Shown here piece by piece: positions 53,335 through 64,000 of a stretch of 64,000 bases of DNA (position 1 is its first letter; the number at the start of each line of letters is the position of its first letter). A program made the translations under genes and the position numbers. Origin of the DNA: Coccinella septempunctata (Eukaryota > Arthropoda > Insecta > Coleoptera > Coccinellidae); NCBI RefSeq assembly GCF_907165205.1, contig NC_058190.1, positions 13,648,001 to 13,712,000 on the forward strand. The letters run 5' to 3'. The notes under the pieces were generated by a model. That model was given only the letters and a program-made list of their open reading frames with translations. It had not been told where the DNA came from and made no database searches.

Positions 53335-55310
53335 CAAGGGCGGATGGGACCACCGGGAAACCGGGAAGATTCCCGGTGGACCGGTCGATTGTTGGGCCAG
53401 AAGGCTGGTCAGTTCGTACAAATTTTTTGTCTTCGGCGGAACATATTTGACGTCGATATTTTTATTTTTACAAATATTGAAAACCAATTCAAAATGAATG
53501 TTGGGAAAACTTCCAATAAATATATACATGTATTTCAATAAGTTTTGAAAATAATATTGATAAAAATAAATTATTCCTGAACCACTGTCATAAACAGGGT
53601 GGCTTGAAACGTAATGAAATACAGAAGCTGCAAAATACTCTACACGTGATTGTATGATTATTATGCTGAACTTGCCTTATACGAATGTTTTAAGTTGCCA
53701 GTCCATGAGACACGGGGTGTGAAAGTAAAGTTTATTAAACCTCTGTTTTTAATATCACACTACCAAACTTTACTTTATTACGTTATTTAATATTATTTGA
53801 CAGAAGCTTACTCGCTATAGGAAATACAAAATCTATGTCGGCCAACAACAACAATTCAATTATGTAAAACGAAAATCTCCTAAAAAAGGTTAAGGTTATT
53901 GAGGAAATATATATTTTCTAACAGGATAGGTCTCTTCTTTGAGATCTAGCTCCTTATATAATCTACACTGAAACGAGTTATATAAGTATTCTTATTTCTC
54001 TACAAAAAACTCCTACAACTCAATTTTCTTGTTTCTACAGTCAAAATTATCATTATTATAAATTTTTGTGTTTTCCACATCACTAAACTAGCAACATTAG
54101 GCGTGTTTAGCTTAATGGCCATTTAATAGTTGCAGTATCAATAGTTTATAGATTTTATTGAAGTTTTGAATGATATGTATGAGTGTTTCTTCAAAATTTA
54201 TGTAGGTACAGTGGGTGTCTTACGTAAGTGGGTCACTTGATTCGTGAATAATTAATATGATGATATTTCAAGGTATATAAAAATATGATATCGAAAAAAC
54301 TATCTAACATAATCATGGAAAGGTATTATGGTAAAAAACCTGAAAACCATTTTTCAAATTAGTAAAAATTCTTCAGTGTCGCCTGACTTAGAAATTAATG
54401 GTATATATATACCTTTTTTTTTTCATTTAAGATTCCACCAATTTCACTCAAAATTACCCTAAGGAAATTTGAAATCGAAATTTGGAAACTATGCATCCAT
54501 GTTGTGTATGGTTCAAGAAAGATGTCAAATGTAAGAAAATTTGAAAATTTTAACTTTTCCAACCATACCTATAGACAACATAATAGATACATTTTCCGTT
54601 GATTCTATTTACTCAGAGTTGTTTTGAATCGAATGGATTGAAATAAATATAAAACTAACATAATGCAGATTGTAAAGGAGTAGTTAATTTAAGGGTCGAT
54701 TTATAGTCGAAAAACAGTGGGTGTTTCATATAATTTTTTTTTTTTTGAGTAGCCCATGTTTATATACAGCTTCCTGAAGAAGGCATATGAAAAGAAATGT
54801 TCAATTTTTTTCTTAGAAACCAGAAATCGGACAAAAATAAAATTGAGTAGTTGTTCTATATAGGGAATAAATGTGTTTCCCTATAATGTCTGCATGCTAT
54901 CCGCCAACTAGGTGAAAACTTTCACTTAAAGCTTAAAGCAGGAAATCAAAAATTAATTTCTCGAAATTATTATATGAATAAGAAGAAAAAATTCTGGCGA
55001 AACGATTTTAGAGGTGGTGTTTTTTAATATCCCTTGCAATTATATGGGAACATGGCCCAATTTTTTCATCGCCTTCTCGCTCCCACAAAATGTCTGCTCA
55101 ATTTTTTGACAGTTTTCTGAATTGTAAAAAAACATTTGAAAATTGCTTTTAAGGTGCCATCTTTAGTCGCTGCTCATCAAAATTTTTTTTTTCATGGCAA
55201 CTGATACTACTCCACTGAACCCCCACCTTAAAAGTACTTTTTTCGTTCTTGAAGTGGGCCGGTCTGGAAGAAAATTCCCGGGCCGGTTCGAGGTAGCCCA
55301 TCCGCCCCTG
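53335..55310. mobile_element. Non-autonomous hAT-type element, exact 8-bp TSD
   Basis: TATCACTC at 53327-53334 is repeated at 55311-55318. The ends are CAAGGGCGGATGGGACCACC and, inward from the right, CAGGGGCGGATGGGCTACCT; similarity continues through CCCGGGAA/CCGGGAAGATTCCC and GACCGG. The 1976-bp interior is AT-rich and has no transposase fragment that I can identify. Confidence 0.9.
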
Positions 55311-55391
55311 TATCACTCAAATATTTTGCATTATGATGAAATCTTCTCACTTCTCAACTTTCACTTTTCGATAGAGTTCTTCCTTAGCACG

Positions 55392-55769
55392 TGTTGAGAT
55401 AAATTCATCAGAGTAAAGCAAAACCAAATCCCTTACTCATTCAGAATTCTCGACAAATATAAATATGTCAAATGCGATTGGTTTATTAGTCAACAATATT
55501 AGTGCTGGCGGTAAAAGTGTTGAATAACATACCCCAGCAGTTTTCGACTGTGATAACCATATTATGTACTTTGCTATTGGAGCCTATATACTGTATATAA
55601 GCATCTTTTAGGAATAAGATATTTCTCTCCGTTTCAGTTAGTTCTTGTTTGATATTCATTGAGAGTATAGATCGACCTCCGTTAAATCGATTGAATCAAT
55701 ATACAGATTGTTTCACAAAGTGCGTTTCATTGAAGAAGAATTTATCCTAAACCAACCTAATTTCCAACA
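55392..55769 (+). repeat. 5' LTR
   Basis: 378 bp, TGTTGAGATAAATTC to TTTCCAACA. It contains TATATACTGTATATAAG (a TATA-like promoter near 55592) and a CTCTCCGTTTCAGTTAGTTC initiator-like stretch shortly after. Confidence 0.95.
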
Positions 55770-55788
55770 GGTTATCGGCCCAGCTTGC
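55770..55788 (+). promoter_or_regulatory. Primer-binding site (half-tRNA iMet, copia type)
   Basis: GGTTATCGGCCCAGCTTGC directly adjoins the 5' LTR. It is complementary, with about three mismatches, to the anticodon-arm segment of eukaryotic initiator tRNA-Met (...GCUGGGCCCAUAACC...), the internal fragment used by copia and relatives rather than the tRNA 3' end. Confidence 0.82.
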
Positions 55789-57825
55789 TCTGTTAAAAAT
55801 AAATTCGCCGCTGTTAATTGCGAATAAATAAAGTTAATCAGTGAGATAATAAGAAGTTTCCTTCTACTATATTGAGCATGAAAAATTTGGTAGTGAGTGA
55901 AGTGAAGTGAACTCGGTTGAAAAGCAATATGTGCGTAGTTAGCTGATGATCAACGATGAGTCCTACGAAAGACCACGAAGGTTTTTCAGTCAGTAGCAGA
56001 GTTGGATCAAGATGCAACATTCCATCACAAGGGGAATCAAGGAGCTAGAGAATGGGCATCTTCTCTTTTATATTGATCAACAGCCTGTAGGGTTTTTCAG
56101 ATAAGTAAAACGAAAGCTCGTTGAATCTAGACAAAATTAATTTGTCTGTGACTGTTATAAAATTTCGTAAAAAGGAATTTTCTCAATGATAGTTATCATT
56201 GAAAGGCATTATTATTGAATTTTGATTTGAAATTCCCTAATTAAAATTCAATTGAAAAGGATTTGAATTTCGAAATTGAATTAGGTACTCAAGCGAAATA
56301 TAAATCGGACTCAACCAACTTAGAGGACATTTCATCAGGTAGACAAAAAAAAAAAATCCGTTTGAATATATCTCAAGAGTAGTTTATGAACTATCTGGAT
56401 ATAAAATAGAATATGGAATATGGAATCAAAACACAGTAAAGATGACATTTAAGGAATTTTAAATTTTTTCTTTTTGAGGTCAGTTACATTTATATAATAT
56501 GACTGATAAAAAAAAAAAAAAAAAAAAAATTCAATTCTTGTATTCTTGAAATGAAGAGCCTGAACCATAATTTATAATTTCATAAGTAATAATTGATAGT
56601 TTTCCGAAATCGGGACATTCCTTGTATATTTGAATTAAATGTTTTGAATGCATACATCGTTGCCAATATTAGATTTCGAACCAAAAATTTGTGAAATTGA
56701 GTATCATTCAATATAGGAACCAGATTCCGCATTTGCCTAAGCAAAAATATCATTTCAGGAGAAGCTGACATAAGTTGAAGTTATTTTCTTTGATTGTTGA
56801 AAGAAAAAAGTAGAAGTTCTGTTCAAGGGCATAAAAATAGGAGTTCATGATCATTATCGGAAATATAGCTTGAAAATGAATTGAGTATTCAATTTATTTT
56901 GAAATGTTCTGAAGGCTTCATAAAAAAAAAAATATTTCAATTGAGTCTTCAATTATCTGAATAAGAATTGAAATACATATATAACTTTCATGACCTAATC
57001 TACATATTATTCACACTATGATATGCTACTTTAGAAGTTCGAAAGCCAATCTCTTTAATGGTGAAAATATTATAGATTGCTGGAATAGCAAAATACCTGA
57101 ATATGTCTGTCTTCTAAATTGGTTGTTGAAGTCTGATTGTTGAGGAATTTGATTTATATTTCATTACTTGGCTGTTTCGAAGAATCTGATTCTCGATGAA
57201 AAAAAAAAAAAACTATTCTTACAAAAAAGGAATTCAATTGAGTCTTGCTCATTTAAAATTATGATTCGAAATAATTATAATCATTTCAATACCCTGAAGA
57301 ATAATGAAGTTGTTGAATAAAAAAAAAAAATTTGAATAATAAAGGTACTTTTCGAATGAACTAAAATCACAGCTGATGAAAAGGTGATGATGATTACTGA
57401 ATTTATGAAAAAGGTGGAGTGACTCATTTCGTATCCAAATATAAATTAGAGATGTGATGATTATAAATTACAATATCATATCCACATTGACGATTCTCTC
57501 TAATATTCTATTGAATTTGAATTTTATTAAACTTTGAATAATTGCTAGTCAAGAGCTGATTAAAAAAAAAAAAATCAGTTATCTACCTTTCTGGAAAAAA
57601 AAAATCTGATAGTGAACTAAAATCCAAAATATAATGCAATAACAAACTGTTATGAACTCTATTGAATTGAAACCAGTAGGTGGTTTAAAAGAAAATATAC
57701 AGCAGTCATGGAAAGTCATATAGTTTATGCAATAAGACGCAGGTACGGACTTTATTGAGTTGATAGCATGGCTTCATGTAGGAATCTGATAGTGATTGAA
57801 AATCAGATATTCGGTGAAGTGAGAA

Positions 57826-58170
57826 ACTGGTGTGTTTGATTTTGTATCAAAACCAGTAGGTAAACCTGATAACGATAAATCAGGTAACTCGAAGGTAATT
57901 GAGAATGAAACTGGTGAGTTTGATTTCGTATCAAAACCAGTAGGTAAATCTGATAACGTTAAATCAGGTAACTCAAAGATAATTGAGAATGAAACTAGTG
58001 AGTTTGATTTTGTATCAAATCCAGTAAGTAAATCTGATAACGAGAAATCAGGTAACTCAAAGGTAACTGATAATGAAACTGGTGAATCTGATTTTGTATC
58101 AAAACCAGTAGGTAAATCTGATAATGGTAAATCAGGTGAATGAATCGATAATAATGGAGAAAGAAACTGG
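57826..58170 (+). repeat. 84-bp tandem repeat, four units, open in frame
   Basis: TTTGATTTTGTATC or close variants recur at about 57834, 57918, 58002 and 58086, a period of exactly 84 (28 codons). The plus-strand frame reads FDFVSKPVGKSDN then KSGNSK and IENET in each unit, and the antisense is also open. An upstream in-frame TGA and the lack of an ATG argue against a simple protein product. It lies inside the non-autonomous LTR element. Confidence 0.85.
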
Positions 58171-60090
58171 TGTACCAAAACCAGTAGGTAAATTTGATAT
58201 CAACACTTTGTCGAAAGCGAAAGAACGTGAAAATTTATGAAATGAAATTGGTACAGTTAGTATATGAGAACAAAGTGATTGTGATGAATTGGCAATTTAA
58301 GGTGGAGGTTAATATGAATCTCACAAGAGTGAATTGGGTTGAATTTACCCAAAATAAGGACAAAGTGAAAGAATGTCCAGAGTATCGATCATGAAAATTA
58401 TTAAGTTATATGTGCTTAATATGATATAGCATTCCTAAATATTTCTAGGCAATAAATGAAATGTTGAATAGACATCATTGGTATAAAGAAATAAAGTTAT
58501 TATTATTGTTGATGAATAAATAATGATCTTTATTGAAGAGAATGAAAATATTGTTAATTGCAAATGGATAACAAGAATTAAAAATGATGCAATTTTTGGA
58601 AATCCATTTAAATATAAAAGCGATTTGTTTCCCGAGGCTTCAAGTAGCGATAGTTGATTAGATAACGCTCAAACTTTTGAATCGGTCGTCAGAATTTCAA
58701 GCTTCAGATACATAGTAACTCTTGCAATCGATTTAATTCATTGATACATCATATAATATTTAGATGTCTAAACTTTCCCTTCAAATAGCTGATTAGTTAA
58801 ATAGTTTTCTTAGAGCAAGAAATTCTTAGGAAGGTCCCGTGAGAAAACGATTGTCAATTTCGTCAATTGAGTAAAGCCCTATACGTAGGAGTTAAAACAA
58901 ACAAAAATTCGAAAAGGATCTAAAATGATTTCGGTTTTCGAAATTCATATACTCATTGATGCATATCTTATAGGTAGGCAAAATATATCGCAAAATATAT
59001 AATTATGAGGTGCTTTATCCGGATGATATATTGTAGTAGTTATACAACGAATGATGAAACATTGATAAGTTCTAATTGATGGATTTTCTATGACAAAAGC
59101 AATCAAGTTTTTTTTTAGGAATCAAAGTTTATAGAAAACAAAATGAAATTATTTCTGATGAAAAAAAAAAAGAATTATTACATTATATAAGTGTTTTCAA
59201 AAGAAGATTATGAAGTACTGTGTAAAAAAAAAAAAAAAAAATCTCATAGTATAATTAAAATGGATCTATATATTTTAAGTAGATTTTTTTTAATAAAAGA
59301 AGAACAGAAGAGCTTTGGATGTTCTCACGGAGTTATCAATTAATTTAAGATTATAAAATATGTTCGAATTATTTGAATTCTAATTTTTGGAAAATAATAA
59401 GTACAATTTATTAAAAAAAAAAAAATGCAAACTTTAATCGCTGCCTCATCCACAGAAAAAGATTATATACAACATGGTTCTATAAAAAGCCGTCAGAATA
59501 CGTGAGTTAAGACTATAAAAAAAAAAGGGTTTTAATTTGACTATTATGATGTCTATCATTATTATTATGAAGATAGAAATAATGGTTGTTGTAGCTTGTA
59601 TTAGTTTTGGAACTAGTAGGTACTGCAAATCATACGAGATCAGAACAGATTGACATCGAATATCTTTTCTCCCGAAATAAAAAATTAGGATATATTATAA
59701 AACTCAAAAAAAAAAATTGCAGAGGTTATCAGCTCTCCGATATTTAAATCAAACCATTACCAGACTAATGTCTGTTATTTCATAGCAGGTTTAGGTTTAG
59801 TAAATTGAAGTGTTAAATGTTTATTTACTAGGTATTACTATATTTAATACTGAAGGTATTATAATATGTATCTATACAATTTCTAATAGAAATGGTCTGG
59901 TGTGGTTTTTCTGGGTTTCCCACATCCTTGCAATGAATATTGGACCATACTTATATTATATTGCCCCAGATAACAAATGGAGGGTCTTTCTATACTCAGG
60001 AATATTTTATTTTTGCATGCAATTTTGATATGTAATGATATGTATAGGTAATTGAGCATTGTATTATAAAAGATAAGAAGAGATTTGATT

Positions 60091-60101
60091 TTGAGGCGGC
60101 G
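60091..60101 (+). promoter_or_regulatory. Polypurine tract of the LTR element
   Basis: TTGAGGCGGCG lies immediately 5' of the 3' LTR, in the position and general form of copia polypurine tracts. It is interrupted by two pyrimidines. Confidence 0.6.
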
Positions 60102-60479
60102 TGTTGAGATAAATTCATCAGAGTAAAGCAAAACCAAATCCCTTACTCATTCAGAATTCTCGACAAATATAAATATGTCAAATGCGATTGGTTTATTAGT
60201 CAACAATATTAGTGCTGGCGGTAAAAGTGTTGAATAACATACCCCAGCAGTTTTCGACTGTGATAACCATATTATGTACTTTGCTATTGGAGCCTATATA
60301 CTGTATATAAGCATCTTTTAGGAATAAGATATTTCTCTCCGTTTCAGTTAGTTCTTGTTTGATATTCATTGAGAGTATAGATCGACCTCCGTTAAATCGA
60401 TTGAATCAATATACAGATTGTTTCACAAAGTGCGTTTCATTGAAGAAGAATTTATCCTAAACCAACCTAATTTCCAACA
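60102..60479 (+). repeat. 3' LTR
   Basis: 378 bp. No difference from the 5' LTR was found on reading both through. Confidence 0.95.
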
Positions 60480-60909
60480 GCACGAAACGCTAAGGACGAT
60501 TTCAGTGTCAATGGTGGAAGGGCACATAAAATTCTGAGGGGTGGTTCCAACTTATCTACGCACATGAGTTTCGTAGAAATTTAATAGTACTTATTACTAT
60601 ATAATGAACATATATCGCACTGTCTGCAATGTCCAAGTATCAAGGAAATAGTGCGCTAGTGCACATCCGTTATCAACACCATGTCGTGGTGGTAAAAATT
60701 AATAAATAATGTTGTTGACTAAATGAGTAAATGACTAACGTTTGACCCATCTTCTGAAAAAGTATATTGATGATGTCTTATGCATAATCACGATTCCATA
60801 TTAACTAATTTATACGATTCTAGTAGGTCCTCTTTCTATAAAATATAACAAAATAGGAATGAATGCGATCAAAGACTTGGATTCGAATGCATTGATGATA
60901 AATATCTAA

Positions 60910-61081
60910 CTATTCTTCAATTTTCCTTCTTATTTTTGTCACGAGGTCGCTTACAGATACAGGAACATACTCTCCTTCGGCATTGATCACATCTTTTTCT
61001 CCAATGCATAATGTAAAGAGGTCATTCAAAACATCTTCTACGTCTGAGATAAATATGATGTCACGGCTGATTTGGAATTTT
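60910..61081 (-). pseudogene. Short coding-like segment, unassigned
   Basis: Minus strand reads QISRDIIFISDVEDVLNDLF, TLCIGEKDVINAEGEYVPVS and VSDLVTKIRRKIEE, then a stop. The amphipathic, Val/Asp-rich composition looks like real protein. A TAA four codons upstream in frame and no good splice acceptor suggest a pseudogene or transposon scrap rather than a terminal exon. No family recognised. Confidence 0.35.
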
Positions 61082-61859
61082 TATCTGAACAGAATGAACT
61101 TAATTTAAAATGAATTCAAAACATGTAGTTCTGATTTAGCAAAGGTCAATGAAGTTTCCGTCAAGTTCAAAATTGTTTTCGTTGCATTCCTCTAAAAACC
61201 AATGTTATATCGCTACGGCGTGCTGGAATGAAACCAAACGAGTAAAAATAATCATTCTTTAGGCGCATAATATCAACGAAACATTTTTAGCTCGTTCTTT
61301 GGGAAAAATGCTTCATCATTTTGTTATTTTTGGATTTTATCCGAAAATAGTCTATTGGGTTTGACGTTTGATCATTGATGAACACACATAATCGAAAGGA
61401 GCACGAAAACAATAGCTTTACATATTTATCCATGCTTTTTCTCTTTCCCACTCTCTTTACGAATTGTCGAATTGGAATTTAGTTTAGAGCGAATTGAGAA
61501 GCGTCTAAATCAGCAATAATTTTGTTTTTTGAAACTCGTTACTCGTTATAGGTTTTCCTCTCAACATCTGGAAATCAATGAATAAGGATTAAAAATTGTT
61601 GTACAAATTGCTTCAAATTTCAATTTATGTCCGCGGAACGAGTCTGATATGCATATCAGACAGAAGGGATTAAGTATCGAATATCTTTGAAACTAAAGTG
61701 GCTCCCAGTACTTGAAAAATCAAGTACAGAATAGAAATTATCGACTAAACCAATGAAGTTGAAAAGGCTTTTTATAGGTCAATATACCGACAAAAACCCT
61801 GCAAAATTTCAAATTGATTCGTCCAACCGTCCATTTTTAAACAATTCAAACAGACTAAA

Positions 61860-62029
61860 TATGAGTTTTTACTTATTACTTGAAAAAAGAAGAAGCTAGA
61901 GGAATGAGGTTTTGGTCAATATCCATCTTTTGAAATTCGAGTTCGAAAACGTGTCATCAAGTATTTCCTTTCCAAGTTCTCGCGGTTACAGAGCTTCTAT
62001 TCAATCCCATCGAATTTTGCCCGCCCTGC
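61860..62029 (-). mobile_element. Reversed end of a CAGGGTGGGCAAA foldback
   Basis: The minus strand from 62029 reads GCAGGGCGGGCAAAATTCGA then TGGGATTGAATAGAAGCTC, a close match to the element end at 13195. The other arm is not visible. Confidence 0.65.
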
Positions 62030-62194
62030 AAATATATTTTTAAACTGTAATAATTTTCATGAATGAAATAAGAAAAAATCATTTTAAAACGCCTGGACTA
62101 GATATTCGGATGAAAATCACACCATTCAAACTCGTGAAACTTTAACATTACATCTAGCGGTCGTGGTACTATACTTCCATACTATAGGTAGATG

Positions 62195-62757
62195 CAGGGT
62201 GTCCCAGTTAAAGTGTCCCTATACCTTATTGTGGAGCAAGAAGAAAAAGTTGAATACAAAACTTTTCTGTAATCGATTGAACTTTGTTATGACAACCATG
62301 GTCCAATAACTTTTTCCTAAAATTTTGACAGCTGTAGGTGCTCACTAAAATAGCGGATACTAGTTTTCTAATGAATGTATCGCAACCAAATTTTGCAAAG
62401 CTCTTGTCAACATCTTGGATCATACATTACATCTCTATTTTTGGTAATCTGATATAAAGGATCTTCAAGAATTGAAGTTAAAAATTCAAACAGAAGTTCA
62501 ATCAAAACTCAATTTTTTCAAATGGAAATCTATATTATTTTCTTGTTCATCATGTAGAGCAAGTTAAAATGAGCAAAAAATATATTTAAACTTTTTCTGT
62601 AAAGTGAATAGTTTCAGAAATATGGACGGAAAAGTGCATTTTCCTGTAAAAACCAACGATTACAGACAAGTTTTGTTTTCAACTTTTTCTTCTAGCTCCT
62701 TTACCTTCCACAATAAGGTGTAGACCAGTATAGGGACACTTTAACTCGGACACCCTG
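62195..62757. mobile_element. Foldback MITE, CAGGGTGTCC ends
   Basis: CAGGGTGTCCCAGTTAAAGT and the inverse (from CAGGGTGTCCGAGTTAAAGT) continue as arms through GTGTCCCTATAC, CTTATTGTGGA and GAAGAAAAAGTTGAA to about 90 bp, with a 20-bp gap in one arm. The interior has no conserved frame. Confidence 0.85.
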
Positions 62758-62789
62758 TACTTCATTACTAGCGTAACTCACTCGTTCGT

Positions 62790-62966
62790 TCACAGTTCTT
62801 CACTGCCGTCTATAGAGAGTACTTCAGAAGGTTGTGAAGCTACCGAATTAAGGAATCCAGCTGACTGATCGGGAATATCCGAACTTTCATCAAGGAGGAA
62901 CCAAAGAGGATCCTCTTTGATTTCATTAGGGTCAACGGAGGCTGAGTTCCGATGGTTATACCACAT
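62790..62966 (-). CDS. Unassigned 58-aa open frame
   Basis: An ATG at 62966 starts MWYNHRNSASVDPNEIKEDP, LWFLLDESSDIPDQSAGFLN, SVASQPSEVLSIDGSEEL, then TGA. The acidic, Ser-rich sequence has normal codon character and resembles a protein C-terminus. An in-frame stop lies six codons upstream. It may be a last exon, a retrocopied end or chance. Confidence 0.3.
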   Translation of the reverse strand: MWYNHRNSASVDPNEIKEDPLWFLLDESSDIPDQSAGFLNSVASQPSEVLSIDGSEEL

Positions 62967-63216
62967 TTTTAGTAGTCGAAATCATTTCCTTCGTGTCGAA
63001 TTTGAATATATGTATGCACTTTTTTGATTTCCGAGAGGGATGATTTTCGCGTTGATTTCAATTTAAATTCAACGGCTTCTTAGACAACTCCAATTTTGGA
63101 ATCTTTGGGATTTTGTTGTCAAGAGGTTCCTTCCTCCTCCCTGGTGGTTCAGAAACTAAAGGTAAATAAGACACACTTTCATTTAGAAGAGGTATTGATG
63201 AAATTCTTATTTCAAT

Positions 63217-63429
63217 TCAAAATAATGCTTGGATATAGGCATTATATGTGGAATGCAACATGATGACTCGTAGGCAAATTTCGGTCAATATCTCACCAAT
63301 AACTTGACGGATATTGATTTTCAGATCGCCAATGGTCTGAGGATTAACCCTACGAAAAAGAGAGCGGGTTATGCATCTGGTATGTCTTGTTGTACCATCT
63401 TGCTGGATCCACATTTCTTCCGATTCCAT
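63217..63429 (-). pseudogene. Mariner-like transposase fragment
   Basis: Minus strand reads MWIQQDGTTRHTRC (a diverged WFQQDGATxHTA block with the catalytic Asp), then after a deletion RRVNPQTIGDLKINIRQVIG, EILTEICLRVI, the C-terminal helix of the same transposase group as 31387-31947. Truncated and non-functional. Confidence 0.8.
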
Positions 63430-64000
63430 ATTATCAATTTCAGGCTAAAAAAATCGGTAATTATTTGGCCTTAGCGATGGGAATGGAATGTATGGATTTT
63501 CAACCGCAATATTTTCGGTCGAGCGTGCATTTCGATATTGTATGGACTACCAGTAACAGATCAAGTCTCTTCGAATTTTACCAATTTAACTCTTACCAAT
63601 TTTATTCTCAGATGAACCACAATCTGCCCATAATGCACGAAACGTAGGTACTTTACTATACAATCATTATTTTTATGCTTTTTCAAATCCAATCGAGAAT
63701 TTTTTAAAAGAAGCGGCTCTTCCACAAAATAATCCATTGATGGCATTCAAAGTCCGAAAGCTCAGTGACAAGTGATCGCAACTAAGTCTTTAAGAGAAGA
63801 AATTGAAGATGAAAGTTTTCTGGTTCACATAGAGGTTAAAGTTAAGCTAAAAATATTTTCAAAAGTTCGTAGACAAAAAAAAAATAAAAGTGTTTAAACC
63901 TTTTGTGGCTGTATTCTCGCGAAATGCCTCCTCCGAAACCGCTAATGCTAAAAATACTGATCCAGTAACTGGACACTACAATTTCCCATTTTTTAATTTT
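63430..64000. other. Window end, no recognised gene
   Basis: Short plus-strand frames only, for example FSNPIENFLKEAALPQNNPL near 63690, which looks coding-like but is unassigned. The region may continue a feature beyond the window. Confidence 0.4.

Larger units (their letters stand above)
55392..60479 (+). mobile_element. Non-autonomous copia-type LTR retrotransposon
   Basis: GCACG at 55387-55391 and 60480-60484 is a 5-bp target duplication. The two 378-bp LTRs (TGTTGAGA...CCAACA) look identical, so insertion was recent. A primer-binding site matching an internal initiator-tRNA-Met segment follows the 5' LTR directly, and a purine-rich stretch precedes the 3' LTR. The 4.3-kb interior contains no gag, protease, integrase or RT. 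It has many A-runs of 9-18 and a short in-frame tandem repeat. Movement must have used proteins from another copia-group element. Confidence 0.93.

Noticed and set aside
59810..60028. 72-aa hydrophobic frame near the 3' LTR as an envelope-like gene
   Set aside because: Too short, no signal or fusion features, and in an AT-rich non-coding interior.

Overview
The window is a transposon-dense, AT-rich stretch of an arthropod nuclear genome. It is almost certainly from an insect; a beetle is possible but the sequence alone does not prove it. The evidence is a Methuselah-type secretin-like GPCR, an arthropod receptor family, spread over at least six phased exons on the minus strand. It is embedded in P/THAP9-type, mariner, hAT, piggyBac-like and PIF-like DNA transposons, Penelope-like elements, several LINE clades and a copia-type LTR element. 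There are no bacterial-style operons, CRISPR arrays or recognisable rRNA/tRNA genes.

Layout. 0-3.2 kb: a 96-bp tandem repeat, a cluster of three strong stem-loops (384-633), an inverted repeat pair and a Penelope GIY-YIG remnant. 3.2-8.3 kb: a mariner with an internal deletion, split by a 4.1-kb P-superfamily element (3853-7938) with an 8-bp target duplication; its transposase is broken. 8.8-26.3 kb: the GPCR gene, minus strand. Its introns hold a piggyBac-like MITE, foldback MITEs, a PIF-like MITE, a complete P-superfamily element with an apparently intact three-exon THAP transposase (16231-19685), a Penelope remnant, a second non-autonomous P-like element (20804-21892) and a LINE with a 5' inversion. 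26.4-30.3 kb: a pair of long inverted repeats around a LINE 3' fragment. 30.7-42.5 kb: foldbacks, a mariner-like relic, two Penelope-type hairpin motifs, a hAT relic with exact 8-bp TSD (34664-36406), MITEs, gypsy and RNase-H LINE scraps, and a 1.15-kb palindrome (39396-40540). 42.5-47.6 kb: a Penelope-like element interrupted by a full-length RTE-like LINE with an intact 970-aa ORF. 48-53 kb: foldbacks and a TIR element carrying a KRBA2/GINGER-like fragment and a deleted LINE. 53.3-55.3 kb: a non-coding hAT-type element with exact 8-bp TSD. 55.4-60.5 kb: an LTR retroelement whose two 378-bp LTRs look identical, with a copia-type half-tRNA(iMet) primer site and a 5-bp TSD, but no gag-pol. 60.5-64 kb: MITEs, a mariner relic and two short unassigned coding-like segments.

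The host gene is the GPCR; the exon encoding TM6 was not found. Everything else is mobile DNA in nested order: mariner before P1; Penelope before RTE; hAT before its internal foldback. The best candidates for current or recent activity are the 16.2-19.7 kb P-type element, the 44.1-47.0 kb LINE and the LTR element. All assignments come from reading the sequence by eye; no database search was run.
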